Positions 1 to 10,053 of a stretch of 64,000 nt of DNA are shown here, piece after piece. This DNA is from Cycloclasticus sp. (GTDB lineage: Bacteria > Pseudomonadota > Gammaproteobacteria > Methylococcales > Cycloclasticaceae). The first letter of the stretch is position 1, and each line of letters begins with the position of its first letter. Under the pieces are notes generated by a model. That model ran no database searches and was not told the DNA's origin. It saw only the letters and a program-made list of their open reading frames with translations. Location of the stretch: assembly GCA_002700385.1 (NCBI GenBank), contig PADC01000006.1, forward strand, positions 558,001-622,000, read 5' to 3'. The translations under genes were made by a program, and so were the position numbers.

Positions 1-446
1 ATCACACCGATCACACCTTTAGGCTTACGCACGGTGTAGTTCAGAGCGCCTGTACCATCAGGAGTTGGCATATGAAATGCCTCATCAGCCGCATTTTTAA
101 TCGTATCTGCAAAAATCTTAAAGTTAGCTGCACCACGAGGAATATCTATATGACTCGCTAAAGAGTAGGGCTTTCCTGTATCTAAACATTCAGCCTCCAA
201 AAATTCATCAAAGCGGGCGTTAATACCATCAGCAACTTTATATAAAATATCAACACGATCCTGGATTGAATAACCTGCCCAAGGACCTTTAAGTGCTTGA
301 CGGGCAGCCTCTACCGCTTCACCAACTTGCGCTTCGCTTGTTTTATGATATTGACAGACCAACTTACCGGTCGCCGGGGAATAGATATCACCAAAATTAC
401 CCGAGCTAACGAATTCGCCGTTAATAAATCCTTGTACTTCTCTCAT
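1..446 (-). CDS. dmpC: 2-hydroxymuconic semialdehyde dehydrogenase (N-terminal part, truncated by window edge)
   Basis: Reverse-strand reading from ATG at 446: MREVQGFINGEFVSSGNFGDIYSPATGKLVCQYHKTSEAQVGEAVEAARQALKGPWAGYSIQDRV..., an ALDH N-terminus; position downstream of dmpQ/B fits dmpC. Confidence 0.85.
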   Translation of the reverse strand, partial: MREVQGFINGEFVSSGNFGDIYSPATGKLVCQYHKTSEAQVGEAVEAARQALKGPWAGYSIQDRVDILYKVADGINARFDEFLEAECLDTGKPYSLASHIDIPRGAANFKIFADTIKNAADEAFHMPTPDGTGALNYTVRKPKGVIGV

Positions 447-473
447 AATTTTCAACCTTTTACTAAAATATAA

Positions 474-905
474 TTAAACCAATACCGTGTTAATAGCATC
501 TATACCCGCTTGAGCACAGAGGATATCTTCTTCCTCAGAGCCACCTGAAACGCCGATCGCACCAATGATTTCTTCACCCTCAATAATCGGCAAGCCACCG
601 CCAAAGGTGACCACATTTGGCCGCCCAACAATGCCTGCTTGCAATTGAGCATTACCTTGAAGCACATCACCCCATTGCATAGTAGGAAACCCGAAACCTG
701 CCGCTGTATATGCTTTATCTTTAGCAATACTCATTGATGGCAAAAATGAATTATTCATGCGCAAAAATGCAATTTCTGTTGCGCCACTATCAACAACCGA
801 GACATTGATACCAATACCTATTTCTTTAGCTTTTTCAACGGCAGCTTGCGCGGCGGCGCAAGCTGCTTCTGTTGAAATATTTTTCGTTACAATACTGTTA
901 GACAT
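474..905 (-). CDS. GlcG/HbpS (DUF336) family protein
   Basis: 143 aa ORF with GGGLPIIEGEEIIGAIGVSGGSEEEDILCAQAGIDA motif typical of the GlcG/HbpS family; lies in the catabolic operon. Confidence 0.85.
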   Translation of the reverse strand: MSNSIVTKNISTEAACAAAQAAVEKAKEIGIGINVSVVDSGATEIAFLRMNNSFLPSMSIAKDKAYTAAGFGFPTMQWGDVLQGNAQLQAGIVGRPNVVTFGGGLPIIEGEEIIGAIGVSGGSEEEDILCAQAGIDAINTVLV

Positions 906-910
906 AATAA

Positions 911-1831
911 TCAGGAGGTCACACCCATGAAACTATCCACTAACTGCCGTGAGTGGTAAAAAATAGCCTGGCCAATATTATCAGCCGTCCACGTCAATAC
1001 AGGAGAATCAGGGTAAACATAGCTGTCATCTGCAAACACTTCATTGCGATTACCCGATGGATCAAAGAAGTAAATAGTTTGACCACGCGTTAAACCATGG
1101 CGCGTTGGGCCTGTTTCTAATGGAATATCTTCCATAGAAATAATATCACCCGCTTTTAAAACACCTTCCCAAGAACCTAACAAGAATGATGCATGATGCA
1201 ATTTCCCTGACTCTTCATGACGAATAAAGGCGACATCATGCGCTTTAGTACTGCACGTTAAAAAGGCTGCTAGTCGTACATCGCCATCCATTATTTGCTC
1301 TGTTAATTGAAACTCTAACGCTTCGGTAAAGAACTTAAGATTTTCATCAAAATTATTGCCATATAACAAACAATGATCGAAACGAATCGGCTCCATTCCT
1401 TTCAACCCTCTTGGCCACGGCGCTGGATTAGTAGTGCCCACCATATTGCCCACTTGCTCTTTTTCAGCAAATAGATCAAACGTATGACCTGCTGGCCCAA
1501 CAAAACGTACTCTTTCGCCGCAACCATTTAATTCACCCGCTGGCACGCGTTTAGTTTCAATACCAAAATTTTTAACGTTTGACTCAAAGCGCCATAAGTC
1601 TTGTTCCGTTGCTACTTTAAACGCCATATGATCCATGCCTGAGCGATCTGAAGGCTCTAAAACAACTGAGAATTTATCCTGCTCATCCCAACATTTAAGA
1701 TAAACACGACCCTGATCATCACGGTCGGTTTCAATCAACCCTATGTTTTCACAATAATGATTTATTGCTTCTTCCATATCCAAAACTCTTAACTGAACGT
1801 GCCCTGGACGTAATATACCTGTCATAGCCAT
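911..1831 (-). CDS. dmpB: Catechol 2,3-dioxygenase (extradiol, vicinal oxygen chelate fold)
   Basis: Metal ligand contexts RFDHCLL, LHHASF and PSGNRNEVF; operon position. Confidence 0.92.
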   Translation of the reverse strand: MAMTGILRPGHVQLRVLDMEEAINHYCENIGLIETDRDDQGRVYLKCWDEQDKFSVVLEPSDRSGMDHMAFKVATEQDLWRFESNVKNFGIETKRVPAGELNGCGERVRFVGPAGHTFDLFAEKEQVGNMVGTTNPAPWPRGLKGMEPIRFDHCLLYGNNFDENLKFFTEALEFQLTEQIMDGDVRLAAFLTCSTKAHDVAFIRHEESGKLHHASFLLGSWEGVLKAGDIISMEDIPLETGPTRHGLTRGQTIYFFDPSGNRNEVFADDSYVYPDSPVLTWTADNIGQAIFYHSRQLVDSFMGVTS

Positions 1832-1904
1832 GCTAACTCTCCTGCTTATAATTTATTTTAAAAACAACCAAACGCCTATTTTCAAACTAGGCCAACATTG
1901 AACT

Positions 1905-2207
1905 TTACCGCATTATAGCTTTTTGTAAATGGCCGATGACACTTAATTTAAGATCTGTTTGAGGAAACACGCGACAGGCCAACACAACACCTTGGCGCTC
2001 CTCATCCTCGGTCACATGATCTCGACTCATTTTTTTAGATATGTAGTCACCACTTAATACTTTAACTTTGCAGACACCGCAGCCGCCACTTCTACAACCT
2101 ACAGGGATACCTTTTTTACCGAGCTGAATCATACCTGCCAGCAGGTGTTTTGTTTCAGCACAAGGAAAAACATCACCCGTATCTTCAATGCTGATTTGAA
2201 CGCTCAC
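1905..2207 (-). CDS. dmpQ: 2Fe-2S ferredoxin, XylT/DmpQ-type (catechol 2,3-dioxygenase reactivation)
   Basis: CRSGGCGVCKVKVLSG...LACRVFP plant-type 2Fe-2S motif; located next to dmpB. Confidence 0.88.
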   Translation of the reverse strand: MSVQISIEDTGDVFPCAETKHLLAGMIQLGKKGIPVGCRSGGCGVCKVKVLSGDYISKKMSRDHVTEDEERQGVVLACRVFPQTDLKLSVIGHLQKAIMR

Positions 2208-2216
2208 AGAGCCAGC

Positions 2217-3284
2217 CTAAATATTTTTAAACAACGGGCTCTTTTTGCTTTCTGACTCTGCATCTGCGGCATTAAAGAATTTCTCCATGAACATATCTTT
2301 TTCGAATAATCTAGCACGCATTAACATCGTAATACAAGCGTCAATCATCATGGGTGGGCCACACAGATATGCGCGATACCCCTCAAACTTTCCCCCCATA
2401 TGCTCTTTAGCCACTTCATGAATATAGCCCACCGGCCCATCCCATTCCGGCTCTATGTCCGGCCCAGAAAGACCAGGAACATAGGTAAAGTTTTCGTACT
2501 GAGCCTCAAGAGACTCAAAAAGATCCCTGTAATAAAGCTCTTCGAGATTGCGCGCACCTTGATACAAAATAATCTCGCGCGAATCCCCTGATTCCAATAA
2601 ATCCAGCACCATAGATTTGGGACTGGCCAAGCCAGAGCCACCACCAAAAAACACCATCGGTTTCTTATCGGATGTTCTTAAAAAGAAATGCCCATACGGA
2701 GCAGATAATTCCAGTGTGTCACCAACTTTTAGCTCATTATGAATCCAGGTTGTGCCTTCGCCACCGGGAATCAACGCAATATCAAATTCCAGAACCGTCT
2801 TTTCATTAGGTGATTGCGCCATAGAAAAAGGCCTTGGCGTGTCCAGCCCAGGTATGTGTATATTGGCATATTGACCGGATTGAAATTCTACTTCATCACC
2901 TTCAATTTCAAGAAAAACACCGACTATTCTTGGGGTTAATCTTTCAATCTTAACCACTTTCCCAGTAAAGTCTCTAACTGGAATATTCGCTGCATCAGGC
3001 TCTTCTTCAACGTCTGCCTCAATGACTAAATCAGACGCCGGTTTAGTACAGCACGTTAAGCATTTACCTTCATCACGTTCAAAATCCAATAAGGCAAATG
3101 GAGAGGCTTCATCACCCACCTCAACATCACCCTCCAGCACATCAACTTTGCAGGTGCCACAAAGGCCATGCCCACAAGCATGAGGCAAGTAAACACCTTG
3201 CCTTAAAGCAGCATCCAAGATATTTTGATCCTCTTCTACCTCTATCGTCACGCCCAATGGTTCAATGGTCACCTCGTAACTCAT
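2217..3284 (-). CDS. dmpP: Phenol hydroxylase reductase component P5
   Basis: N-terminal 2Fe-2S domain (CGHGLCGTCKVDVLEG) plus FAD (RPFSMA) and NAD (CGPPMM) domains, 355 aa. Confidence 0.93.
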   Translation of the reverse strand: MSYEVTIEPLGVTIEVEEDQNILDAALRQGVYLPHACGHGLCGTCKVDVLEGDVEVGDEASPFALLDFERDEGKCLTCCTKPASDLVIEADVEEEPDAANIPVRDFTGKVVKIERLTPRIVGVFLEIEGDEVEFQSGQYANIHIPGLDTPRPFSMAQSPNEKTVLEFDIALIPGGEGTTWIHNELKVGDTLELSAPYGHFFLRTSDKKPMVFFGGGSGLASPKSMVLDLLESGDSREIILYQGARNLEELYYRDLFESLEAQYENFTYVPGLSGPDIEPEWDGPVGYIHEVAKEHMGGKFEGYRAYLCGPPMMIDACITMLMRARLFEKDMFMEKFFNAADAESESKKSPLFKNI

Positions 3285-3286
3285 GT

Positions 3287-3646
3287 TTACAACCTTAATC
3301 CATTAATACCCTTCAAACCCGGCGTTTTAAATCGAATCAGTGATTTATGACCGATCCCATTCTCTTTTAATGAAGCCTCCATAGCGGGTGAAAACGACTC
3401 TCCATCCAACACCCATTCAGCCCTTTCCCAATCAATTTTTTGGAAATCAGGGTGATCATTAAATACTGATGCCATTACTTCTGACACTAACGTTTGAAAA
3501 GGCATTTCAGGTGGCAACGGAAAAGCTTGTGCCGCTGAAAACAACAAATGATCATCCCAACCCACATATACCAATTGGTTGCCATGAAAATTTTCCACTC
3601 TATCTCTAACGAGATCTATGTACCCATCTTTTGCAATAACTGCCAT
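3287..3646 (-). CDS. dmpO: Phenol hydroxylase P4 component
   Basis: 119 aa; length and position between dmpN and dmpP. Confidence 0.85.
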   Translation of the reverse strand: MAVIAKDGYIDLVRDRVENFHGNQLVYVGWDDHLLFSAAQAFPLPPEMPFQTLVSEVMASVFNDHPDFQKIDWERAEWVLDGESFSPAMEASLKENGIGHKSLIRFKTPGLKGINGLRL

Positions 3647-3688
3647 TTTTTTATCTCCTAAGCTAATTGCTTGTATCTTAGTATCCTA

Positions 3689-5206
3689 CTAAGCCTGTTT
3701 TACTTCTTTATCTTCACCTGTCCATTCCTGCCAACGCGCATGATCTTGAGAACCTATATAGTTACCAATGTCTTCAGGCGTAAATTTATACCATTCAAGC
3801 ACTTCAGGAAGTGTCGGACCGCCACAATTACCTTGGTAAATCTGATGGACGGGCAACCAGGCTTGCACGTACTTCTCTGGTTCGTGTTCAAAAATATCTT
3901 TACAGCCATCTGAACAGAAATGATATTTATCACCACCATGCTCCGTTACACGGTAACTAATTTGCATTGGATCGGTTTGAACTTCAGTAAATACCATCGG
4001 TATTTGGCAAACTTGGCAAAGTTGAGGTAAACCTTTTTGGAATTCAAACGTGCCGTCTTTTTGCTGCTGATGCCAATATTCAAAACGTGGACGGTAATAC
4101 TGATCAAATGTATCTGGGTACTTTTCAGACAACCAAGCCATTTTTTCTTCAGTAGGCAGGAATGTATGAAACCCGGTAGCGTTGCCTAAAGAACAAAAAA
4201 CTGACCAAATTTGATGGCTAATATGATCAGCTTCTGCCGTGGCTAATTCATGATATTTAGGCATTTTCAATCCATAACGGGACAAATCTTCAAACAGCGC
4301 GCCGCCATTTTCAACAAAGTAAACATCCCAAGCCTCTTTCCAAGACATAGGACTGTTTGTCAACATATAGTCTTGCATGGCTGCCACTAAGGCGAGTAAG
4401 CGATAAGCACGCCAAAAATGCTTGTCCATCCAACGTTGCACAATCGGCAAATTATCTTCATGTTGTTCTAACATAAATTTAATGATTTCAAGCCCCAACG
4501 TCATGTGACGAGATTCATCCGACTGCGCAGAGAAACCAAAGGTCACCGTCGCCATATCACCGTTGTAAGCCGCTCCTGACATAAAAGGTACAAACAATAA
4601 ATTTGTCAGAACATATTCAAAGGCAAATGAAATGGAAGTAATAAATTCGAACGGGCCAGATGACAAAGCATCCTCAGAGAATGACTTAGGAACAGACAAA
4701 TACCACACACGATCAAATTGATGGAAAGGATCATGCAAGCCATTAAAGTGCTTATTGTAATGGCTGATCGTATGAACCTGAGTTTGCTGATGGCGTAATT
4801 CGTCAATCGCTTGCATCTGGCAGGCAATACGAGCACCATCGCCACGGAAATGACGCCCTAAGTGGGCAAAACCACGATGCGCGGCGTATTCAATCGGCGT
4901 AACACCGGTAATAAATAATTTAATCGCACTTAAATAACTCGCATCGGCTAGATTCGTTTGCCCATTATTTTGCGCAAAACTATCAATAACGGCATACAGT
5001 TTTTTCTCTTTCTCTGCCTGAAATTTCCAGTAGGCATCCATTGTTAAACGGAACGGGTCTTCCCACTTATCCCAATCAGTAATTTTAATTCCTTCAAATG
5101 AGTCGTACGGAAACACATCATCCATTTTTTGATGCGTTGTTTCCCAACCCATTCCTCGTGTTAACAACCCATAACGCTTACGTAAATTTAGTTTTTTTGC
5201 TGGCAT
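3689..5206 (-). CDS. dmpN: Phenol hydroxylase P3 large oxygenase subunit (di-iron, with YHS domain)
   Basis: ExxH di-iron motifs (IDELRHQQ, DESRHMTL) and C-terminal YHS CQVCQIPMVF...YHFCSDGCKDIFEHEPEKY. Confidence 0.95.
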   Translation of the reverse strand: MPAKKLNLRKRYGLLTRGMGWETTHQKMDDVFPYDSFEGIKITDWDKWEDPFRLTMDAYWKFQAEKEKKLYAVIDSFAQNNGQTNLADASYLSAIKLFITGVTPIEYAAHRGFAHLGRHFRGDGARIACQMQAIDELRHQQTQVHTISHYNKHFNGLHDPFHQFDRVWYLSVPKSFSEDALSSGPFEFITSISFAFEYVLTNLLFVPFMSGAAYNGDMATVTFGFSAQSDESRHMTLGLEIIKFMLEQHEDNLPIVQRWMDKHFWRAYRLLALVAAMQDYMLTNSPMSWKEAWDVYFVENGGALFEDLSRYGLKMPKYHELATAEADHISHQIWSVFCSLGNATGFHTFLPTEEKMAWLSEKYPDTFDQYYRPRFEYWHQQQKDGTFEFQKGLPQLCQVCQIPMVFTEVQTDPMQISYRVTEHGGDKYHFCSDGCKDIFEHEPEKYVQAWLPVHQIYQGNCGGPTLPEVLEWYKFTPEDIGNYIGSQDHARWQEWTGEDKEVKQA

Positions 5207-5239
5207 TTCTCTACTCCTCGTCTTTATTTGGCAACTTAT

Positions 5240-5518
5240 TTAATTCCAAGCCAACTCAAATTTTTCATCATCCTCATCAACATTTCCGGCGAGTGAAATT
5301 AAATTTAGGTGTAATTCTTGAACATCCCACTCCCGGCCTAAGTTCTCTTCAACAGTCTCACGATTGACAACCAATCGGCCAGCCGCTTCCATACGAACCA
5401 TACCGGGCTGATACTGAATAGTTGCTTCAGGATTATCCTGTTCAACTGATTCAATAATCGGCCTTGCATCATCGTTATCTTGCAAAATCAAAAAGACTGT
5501 ATTTTTTTTATCTGACAT
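5240..5518 (-). CDS. dmpM: Phenol hydroxylase P2 regulatory (coupling) protein
   Basis: 92 aa; MmoB/DmpM-like sequence and operon position. Confidence 0.9.
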   Translation of the reverse strand: MSDKKNTVFLILQDNDDARPIIESVEQDNPEATIQYQPGMVRMEAAGRLVVNRETVEENLGREWDVQELHLNLISLAGNVDEDDEKFELAWN

Positions 5519-5529
5519 TTTTATCTCCT

Positions 5530-6528
5530 TTAAACGGCAAGACCTTGCTTTGCTAAACGCGCCAGCAATGCCTGTTTTACTTCTGCAAGCTCATTGACTC
5601 CATTTTCACCAAAGGCCTTAGTGGCAATAGGCTCAATGGCGCTTGATAATCGATCGCCCCATTGAGTCACCCAAGAAGACAGCCGGTCTTGATTGTCTTT
5701 AGATTCTTTTGCCGTCACTTTAGCCAGCGCATTTGTCCAGCGCACTGTTTCTTTGTACCAGTCATCCATAAACTCAGTTAACATGGCGATTGTCGCCCCC
5801 CCTTCTGATGTCAACTTTTTCTCAAAACGATCGTACAAAAGCGGGAAAACCAAACCATCTAAGACAAAGTTTTGCGCAACCATTAACTCAAACCAATCAT
5901 CAAGAACAAACATGTCCTCTATAGCGTGACGCAATGGTTGCCAATGAGGTGCTTCCATCCAGGCTTTTTTCCCCGCGTCCAGTGACGTTGTTTCGTTACC
6001 ATCAAGCAATAAGCCCAATCGCGTTACATATTGCGCCATACCCAACCTGTCCATTGCATTAAACATGGCTAAGGCACTAAAATTTGCCCCGTAACATTCA
6101 TCCGTTATTTGGCAATTATTCATATTTGCGGCCCATTCGACGTGGCGCAAAGGCACTAAAATTTCACGCGCTGCCTGCTTCACAGCTTCAGGCATCACTT
6201 CAAGCAAATCTCGCTTATCAACAAACGCAAAATTATGTTCTGCAACATCCTGTTGTTTGGAACGCGCAATATTGTAAGTACCATAATAAAATTGGCGCGG
6301 ATCAGTGAAGCTATACCAATCTTCCATAACAATGGCTGTCCTTGACACATCGTAAAGCTCATGATCTTTATCCCACAGAGGACGATATTGAAAATTTGCG
6401 GTTGGCTGAACATCGTAAACCGCTTCTTGATAGCGGGATGAAGGCTTCTTACCGCCAAACCGCTCCTCTAAATTACCGTATGTCAATCTAACCGGCTGTA
6501 TGGATTTTGCCGAAATTTCAATACTCAT
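5530..6528 (-). CDS. dmpL: Phenol hydroxylase P1 beta subunit
   Basis: 332 aa di-iron monooxygenase beta-like sequence between dmpM and dmpK. Confidence 0.92.
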   Translation of the reverse strand: MSIEISAKSIQPVRLTYGNLEERFGGKKPSSRYQEAVYDVQPTANFQYRPLWDKDHELYDVSRTAIVMEDWYSFTDPRQFYYGTYNIARSKQQDVAEHNFAFVDKRDLLEVMPEAVKQAAREILVPLRHVEWAANMNNCQITDECYGANFSALAMFNAMDRLGMAQYVTRLGLLLDGNETTSLDAGKKAWMEAPHWQPLRHAIEDMFVLDDWFELMVAQNFVLDGLVFPLLYDRFEKKLTSEGGATIAMLTEFMDDWYKETVRWTNALAKVTAKESKDNQDRLSSWVTQWGDRLSSAIEPIATKAFGENGVNELAEVKQALLARLAKQGLAV

Positions 6529-6547
6529 TTATTTATCTCCTGAACGT

Positions 6548-6820
6548 TTAATTTTTCTTGTTATCTGCTTCATCAAACCCTGGGGCACCAAAACGCCACT
6601 TAAGCTTATCGTACTCAACTGCCGATTCTTGCTCGGGGCTTAAGTGCTTTACGTTATTGTCATCGCAGAATTTTTTGAAATGCTGGAAAGGCAAGACCAA
6701 CTCAACATGAATTGTCGGATCTTCAATAGAAAATTCAAACTCAACATATTTTTCTTGCACGACATTGACAACTCGAACGTAACGCTGCCCGTCAATACCC
6801 GATATTTTTTTGTTACTCAT
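6548..6820 (-). CDS. dmpK: Phenol hydroxylase P0 assembly protein
   Basis: RYVRVVNVVQEKYVEFEFSIEDPTIHVELVLPFQHF; the track ORF reaches 6880 but the internal Met at 6820 gives a typical ~90 aa DmpK. Confidence 0.8.
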   Translation of the reverse strand: MSNKKISGIDGQRYVRVVNVVQEKYVEFEFSIEDPTIHVELVLPFQHFKKFCDDNNVKHLSPEQESAVEYDKLKWRFGAPGFDEADNKKN

Positions 6821-6952
6821 GGTCATAACCGGAGAGATAGCAATCTTTGTGCCATCCGCCACGAGCCTGCTGAGTAACAAAATGAGCTGATTTAATGCGT
6901 ATTTTCTTGGGTGTTTTTAATCAAATGATAAAATCATTACGTCGCATTTAAC

Positions 6953-7058
6953 CCACAAAGAGGGTAAGGTTCGCTCAAACTTAAATCTGTTTGGCTCAAC
7001 TTTATCCACAAAGAGGATAAGGTTCGCTCAAACTTAAATCTGTTTGGCTCAACTTTAT
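6953..7058. repeat. Two-copy 53-bp tandem direct repeat
   Basis: Copy 1 at 6953-7005 and copy 2 at 7006-7058: ccacaaagag(g/a)gtaaggttcgctcaaacttaaatctgtttggctcaactttat region, differing at one base. Confidence 0.95.
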
Positions 7059-7774
7059 ATTTCAGGGGTATATAGGTCGGAGAAAAAATGGGCTGGGTTT
7101 AATTTCTTATTATCAATGAGCAAATCGGCAAGCGCTTTCACCATAGCCGGAGAGCCAGCAGAATATGCCTCCCATTCAGACATGTCATCAGGTAGAACAT
7201 TATTCACAACATCTGTCACCAAACCCGTATGTCCCTCCCAATCTTCTTGGTGAGATAGCGCTGGGTAAAAGTGAAAACCTCTATATTTTTCAGCCAAGGC
7301 ATGCATATAAGGCGACTCCATTAACTCATCTTCTTCACGGCAACCCAAAAAATAATGAATAATACGATGCTCTAACTGTTTAGATTCATCTAAAAAGTGA
7401 ATCATCGAGCGAATATAACTGGCTCCCGAGGCACCTGCTACAAAAATCAAATTGCGTTCACTGTCTTCACGTAAAAAAGCATCACCCATGGGAAGCTGCA
7501 TACGAACCTCGTCACCTTCCTTCAAAGAAAACAAATAACTAGCACCCACACCGAGCTTATCTTCTTTAACTAATAACTCTATTTCGCTTCTTTGATTAGG
7601 GGATGACGCAATAGAATAGTAAGCAACTTTTCCCGCATCAGGTATTAACACAGCCAAATATTGACCCGCCTTAAACTCAACTCGATTGGGAGCCGTCAAT
7701 TTTATTTTAAGTAGAATAACCCCTTTGCTCACCGGACCAGAATAGGTCACTTGGCCTGTGTGTGTTGCGTCCAT
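7055..7774 (-). CDS. FAD/NAD(P)-binding ferredoxin reductase-like protein without its own 2Fe-2S domain
   Basis: KAGQYLAVLIP, AYYSIASSPN, AGSPAMV motifs; 239 aa, FNR family. Confidence 0.8.
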   Translation of the reverse strand: MDATHTGQVTYSGPVSKGVILLKIKLTAPNRVEFKAGQYLAVLIPDAGKVAYYSIASSPNQRSEIELLVKEDKLGVGASYLFSLKEGDEVRMQLPMGDAFLREDSERNLIFVAGASGASYIRSMIHFLDESKQLEHRIIHYFLGCREEDELMESPYMHALAEKYRGFHFYPALSHQEDWEGHTGLVTDVVNNVLPDDMSEWEAYSAGSPAMVKALADLLIDNKKLNPAHFFSDLYTPEI

Positions 7775-8020
7775 TTGAATTCTCGCTTAGTAAATTTTCA
7801 GCTTTATAATCAATCAGTGGCACTTTTTTTGATAGGCGCTTATGAAGCCTCTATCAAAACTCTTTCTTTGCCGGTTGATTAATAAGAGAGGAAATTTAAC
7901 ACACACACCCTTTGTTATACAGCCTGTTATTTATTTTTTATCATTAGATTGATGTGTTTTAATGTTCAATTAAACACATCTCAACATACTTAACGAGATA
8001 GCAGCATTCAGTGCTTCCTT

Positions 8021-8965
8021 TTAGGTATAAACCGTTGTAAACGCCTCATTTAATTCACCGGTATGATAAAAAATACCACTCCCAATCTGATCTTCCGTCC
8101 ACGTCGTTACTGGCCTATCCCGTTGTGCCAAATACCCTAGCCCGCCAAAGGTCTCACACCTGTTTCCAGATGGGTCGAAGAAATAAATAGTATAGCCACG
8201 CGTCACACCATGGCGCTGCGGCGTTACATCAATTTTCACTTTATTTTTACCCATAACATCGGCCGCTTTAAGCACATCATCCCAACTATCCATAAAAAAT
8301 GCGATATGGTGCAAGCCATTAATGGGTCCTCCTACAAATGCGATATCGTGCGGCGTATTTGAAACAGATAACCAAGTGGCTAGCTGTTGATTACCCTCTG
8401 GCCCTACTAAAATCTGTTCTACGAGATAAAAATCGAGCACGTCCACCATAAATTTAGTGTTTTCTTCGACTTTATTCACCCCATTTTCTAAATCAAACTC
8501 TGACATGAGCAATGCATGATCCAACCAATGAACACCGGCGCCCACCAAACCATCTGGCCAGGGCTCTGGATTTACCGTCCCAACGTCCGTTCCAACATAG
8601 TCCTTCTCAGCATACAAATACATTTCATGCCCACTGGGAATATTAAATCTCAATGCGCGCCCAACAGAGTCAAGCGCACCACGTTCAATATCATCCACAT
8701 GAATCCCGTAATCTGAAATACGCTTTTTAAACCGATCCAGATCTTCATCACTTTCAACCTTATAGCCTATATGATTGATGCCTGCCTTATCGGCTTCGGT
8801 TAAAATAAGCGAATATTTATCCCATTCATCCCAGCACTTTAAGTAAACATTTCCTTGTTTATCCTCATGCACTTTTTTCATACCCACTACGTTAATGTAA
8901 TGATGTAAAGATGCCTCCATATCCAGCACCCTGATATTGACATGACTAATTCTTAAAACACCCAT
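8021..8965 (-). CDS. Second catechol 2,3-dioxygenase-like extradiol dioxygenase
   Basis: WLDHALL, LHHIAFF and [10 protein letters not shown] metal-ligand contexts; 314 aa. Confidence 0.9.
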   Translation of the reverse strand: MGVLRISHVNIRVLDMEASLHHYINVVGMKKVHEDKQGNVYLKCWDEWDKYSLILTEADKAGINHIGYKVESDEDLDRFKKRISDYGIHVDDIERGALDSVGRALRFNIPSGHEMYLYAEKDYVGTDVGTVNPEPWPDGLVGAGVHWLDHALLMSEFDLENGVNKVEENTKFMVDVLDFYLVEQILVGPEGNQQLATWLSVSNTPHDIAFVGGPINGLHHIAFFMDSWDDVLKAADVMGKNKVKIDVTPQRHGVTRGYTIYFFDPSGNRCETFGGLGYLAQRDRPVTTWTEDQIGSGIFYHTGELNEAFTTVYT

Positions 8966-9174
8966 TTCTCTCTCCTGATTATTATCATGAACTCACCGTT
9001 AGGCAACATAAGACCGCTGTCGGTTTATATGAGATCGTCACATAATCTCCTTTTGACGACACTGATTCAGATCAGATAAAGTGTTTTTAGGTTATTGAAA
9101 ATAAAGGGAAAGGATAAATTGAAAAAAATGGATACAGTATCCCTTATAGCGATGAATATTGACAAACGCTGTTA

Positions 9175-9471
9175 TTAAAACCTTTTCTGTAGTTTTCCTA
9201 TAACGTGCAAAGTGATATCGGTTTCTGGAAAAATGCGGCAGGCCAACGCATAACCCGCCTTTTCTTCATCTGCCGAAACATGGGCTCGACTCATTTTTTT
9301 TGACGAAAAAGCACCCTGGTTAATTTTTACTTTGCAAACACCACAGCCGCCGCCGTGACACCCCGATGGAATACCTTTTTTCCCCATCTTAGCCATGGCG
9401 GATAAAATATGTTGCCCTTCACTGCACCCAAAAACTTCATCGGTATTTTCTATTAAGACTTTAAATGTCAT
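9175..9471 (-). CDS. Second XylT/DmpQ-type 2Fe-2S ferredoxin
   Basis: CHGGGCGVCKVKINQG...LACRIFPE; parallel to dmpQ. Confidence 0.87.
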   Translation of the reverse strand: MTFKVLIENTDEVFGCSEGQHILSAMAKMGKKGIPSGCHGGGCGVCKVKINQGAFSSKKMSRAHVSADEEKAGYALACRIFPETDITLHVIGKLQKRF

Positions 9472-9497
9472 CTTCTTTGCAAACTATTTTTAGACAT

Positions 9498-9540
9498 AAA
9501 AAAATCCCACGCCTTTGTTTGATAAAGGGCGCGGGATTCT
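9498..9540 (-). terminator. Rho-independent terminator downstream of the ring-hydroxylating dioxygenase genes
   Basis: Minus strand AATCCCGCGCCCTTTATCAAACAAAGGCGTGGGATTTTTTT: GC-rich stem followed by a T run. Confidence 0.8.
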
Positions 9541-9560
9541 TCTTTTACACAGAAATCAAT

Positions 9561-10052
9561 CTAAACGTTATAAACGTCCAATACGGTATCCACCATGTCG
9601 TTATGCAAGGTGATTTTTCTATAGCAAATTTTTAGACCTTCTTCTGTTTTACGCAAACGATGCTCTTGAACACCGAACGCTTCTCGCGAAGTCTTCAAGC
9701 TGTAGCAATGTGTCACCCATGAAGAGTGAACAACTATTTCGCCTGCATCATTTTCAGAGACTCTAAAATTTGTATTAATGTGGCATGTTCTGGGTAACGG
9801 AGTCGTCGCAAAAGATAACTCGGTACGGATTCTAAAAATTCTATCCTCAATTCCAGAACGATCATTATAGTAAATCAGTGAGATTTCACGCGCAGGATCA
9901 TTCGTCAAATTATGTTCATCAACCCATGCAGGCATCCAATAGGTAGCATCTTCCGTATACAAATCAATCCACTCGTCCCACTGCCTATGATCTAAAGCAG
10001 CAGACTCATTAATAATGACATCTATCGCTTGGTCTTTTAATGCAACATCCAT
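9561..10052 (-). CDS. Aromatic ring-hydroxylating dioxygenase beta subunit (BenB/XylY-like)
   Basis: 163 aa; AALDHRQWDEWIDLYTEDATYWMPAW...RTCHINTNFRV. Confidence 0.9.
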   Translation of the reverse strand: MDVALKDQAIDVIINESAALDHRQWDEWIDLYTEDATYWMPAWVDEHNLTNDPAREISLIYYNDRSGIEDRIFRIRTELSFATTPLPRTCHINTNFRVSENDAGEIVVHSSWVTHCYSLKTSREAFGVQEHRLRKTEEGLKICYRKITLHNDMVDTVLDVYNV

Positions 10053-10053
10053 C

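Noticed and set aside
6953-7058. Possible CRISPR-like repeat
   Set aside because: Only two directly abutting copies with no spacers; a simple tandem duplication.
7819-7835. TGGCAC-N5-TTGAT resembling a sigma54 -24/-12 promoter
   Set aside because: On the plus strand facing no plus-strand gene, and the -12 element lacks the GC (TTGA rather than TTGC).
7827-7859. TTTTGATAG...CTATCAAAA hairpin
   Set aside because: Stable stem but no T run after it on either strand, so not called as a terminator.
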